From an uncultured Clostridium sp. (GTDB lineage Bacteria > Bacillota > Clostridia > TANB77 > CAG-508), in assembly GCA_946008205.1 (NCBI GenBank), contig CAMGAZ010000122.1, positions 1-5,253 on the forward strand: a DNA stretch of 5,253 bases, given 5' to 3'. The notes beneath the pieces were generated by a model that ran no database searches, was not told the origin of the DNA, and saw only the letters and a program-made list of their open reading frames with translations. The position numbers and the translations under genes were made by a program. This document shows positions 4,748 to 5,253 of this stretch, piece after piece. Position 1 is the first letter of the stretch; the number at the start of each line of letters is the position of its first letter.

Positions 4748-5253
4748 ATGCAAAAGGGTATTTTTAAGTATGAATTAAAGAACAGATTCCGTTGCATTGT
4801 AGAAATCGATGGTGTTGATACATTGTGCTATATACCATCATCCAGCAAGCTAGGCAATTATCTCAATTTAAAGAATAAGGAGGTTCTTTTAAGACAAACA
4901 GAATCCCAAAAAACAAGACTAGCGATATATGCTATTAAGCACAAGCATAATTATATTACATTAGACATGAATACTCCCAATCAGGTGGTTGAATCAGAAA
5001 TAAAAAGGCGATATTTTTCATTCCTAGGCAAAAGAAGCAATGTTCAAAAGGAAAAAAGCATATGCGGATACAAAAGCGATATATTTATTTCCGAAACAAA
5101 TACAATTATAGAAATAAAGAGCATGCTATCCAAGGAAAAGCACGCTCTATTCCCAACGGTTCATTCTGACAGGGCAAACCAGCAGCTATCAAAAATATCC
5201 GAGCTGCTAGATAGCGGATATAATGTATGCTACTGCTTTGTTTCTCTAAACCC
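4748..5253 (+). CDS. sfsA: SfsA-family DNA/RNA nuclease homologue, 3' end outside the window
   Basis: The first 168 codons are visible and the frame is open to the window edge. The protein resembles the SfsA (sugar fermentation stimulation) family. In E. coli this protein (about 234 residues) was first linked to maltose metabolism; the family is now usually annotated as DNA/RNA nucleases. Matching features are a small N-terminal beta-rich domain with CYIPSSSKLGNYL (27-39), where the family has a C-H-x-P-N-T-G-R-L type motif, followed by a nuclease-like core. That core has YKSDIFI with D111, IIEIKS with E122 and K124, and ALFPTVHSDRANQQLSKISE (133-152), corresponding to the family's FPDA-x-T-x-RG-x-KHL block. 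D111, E122 and K124 fit a PD-(D/E)xK active site. The ATG at 4748 is chosen for GAGGG five bases upstream; in-frame ATGs at 4736 and 4724 are less likely. It is divergent from the restriction operon and is probably a host gene flanking the island. The PSSSKLG stretch departs from the usual PNTGRL, so this is a diverged member. Confidence 0.82.
   Translation, partial: MQKGIFKYELKNRFRCIVEIDGVDTLCYIPSSSKLGNYLNLKNKEVLLRQTESQKTRLAIYAIKHKHNYITLDMNTPNQVVESEIKRRYFSFLGKRSNVQKEKSICGYKSDIFISETNTIIEIKSMLSKEKHALFPTVHSDRANQQLSKISELLDSGYNVCYCFVSLN

Overview
The window is AT-rich DNA from a low-GC Gram-positive bacterium (Bacillota, most likely a Clostridia/Lachnospiraceae-type genome). This rests on the strong AGGAGG-type ribosome binding sites, the two near-consensus sigma-A promoters, the A/T-ending codon use, and a small protein that resembles a family common in that group. 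The species cannot be named from the sequence alone.

The centre (about 1091-4646) is a compact type II-like restriction-modification locus on the minus strand. In transcription order it holds a PD-(D/E)xK-type restriction endonuclease (3416-4588), a complete C5-cytosine DNA methyltransferase (2201-3361, probable TTG start) and an HNH endonuclease (1091-2146). The gaps between these genes are 54 bp each. A promoter at 4618-4646 sits just ahead of the first gene. A small 80-residue protein (768-1010) follows in the same direction, and a strong hairpin at 730-756 marks the end of the block.

The most interesting observation is that the two nucleases share a similar N-terminal module of about 145-150 residues joined to unrelated catalytic domains (PD-(D/E)xK in one, HNH in the other). 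The simplest reading is a common target-recognition or DNA-sensing domain, so that two different cutters may act at the same or related sites, with the methyltransferase protecting the host. The target sequence and the exact role of the HNH protein are not known from this window.

The right edge (4748 to the end) carries the 5' part of a plus-strand sfsA-like nuclease gene, probably a chromosomal gene. It is transcribed divergently from the restriction locus. Both promoters of the divergent region read TTGACG-17 bp-TATAAT, and an 8-bp inverted repeat lies across them.

The left 730 bases contain no gene I can support. They hold two clusters of short repeats (GTAACACT-like at 25-118 and CTGACAGT-like at 170-319), a perfect 9-bp hairpin, and then featureless AT-rich sequence. 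This may be decayed accessory DNA at the left border of the island.
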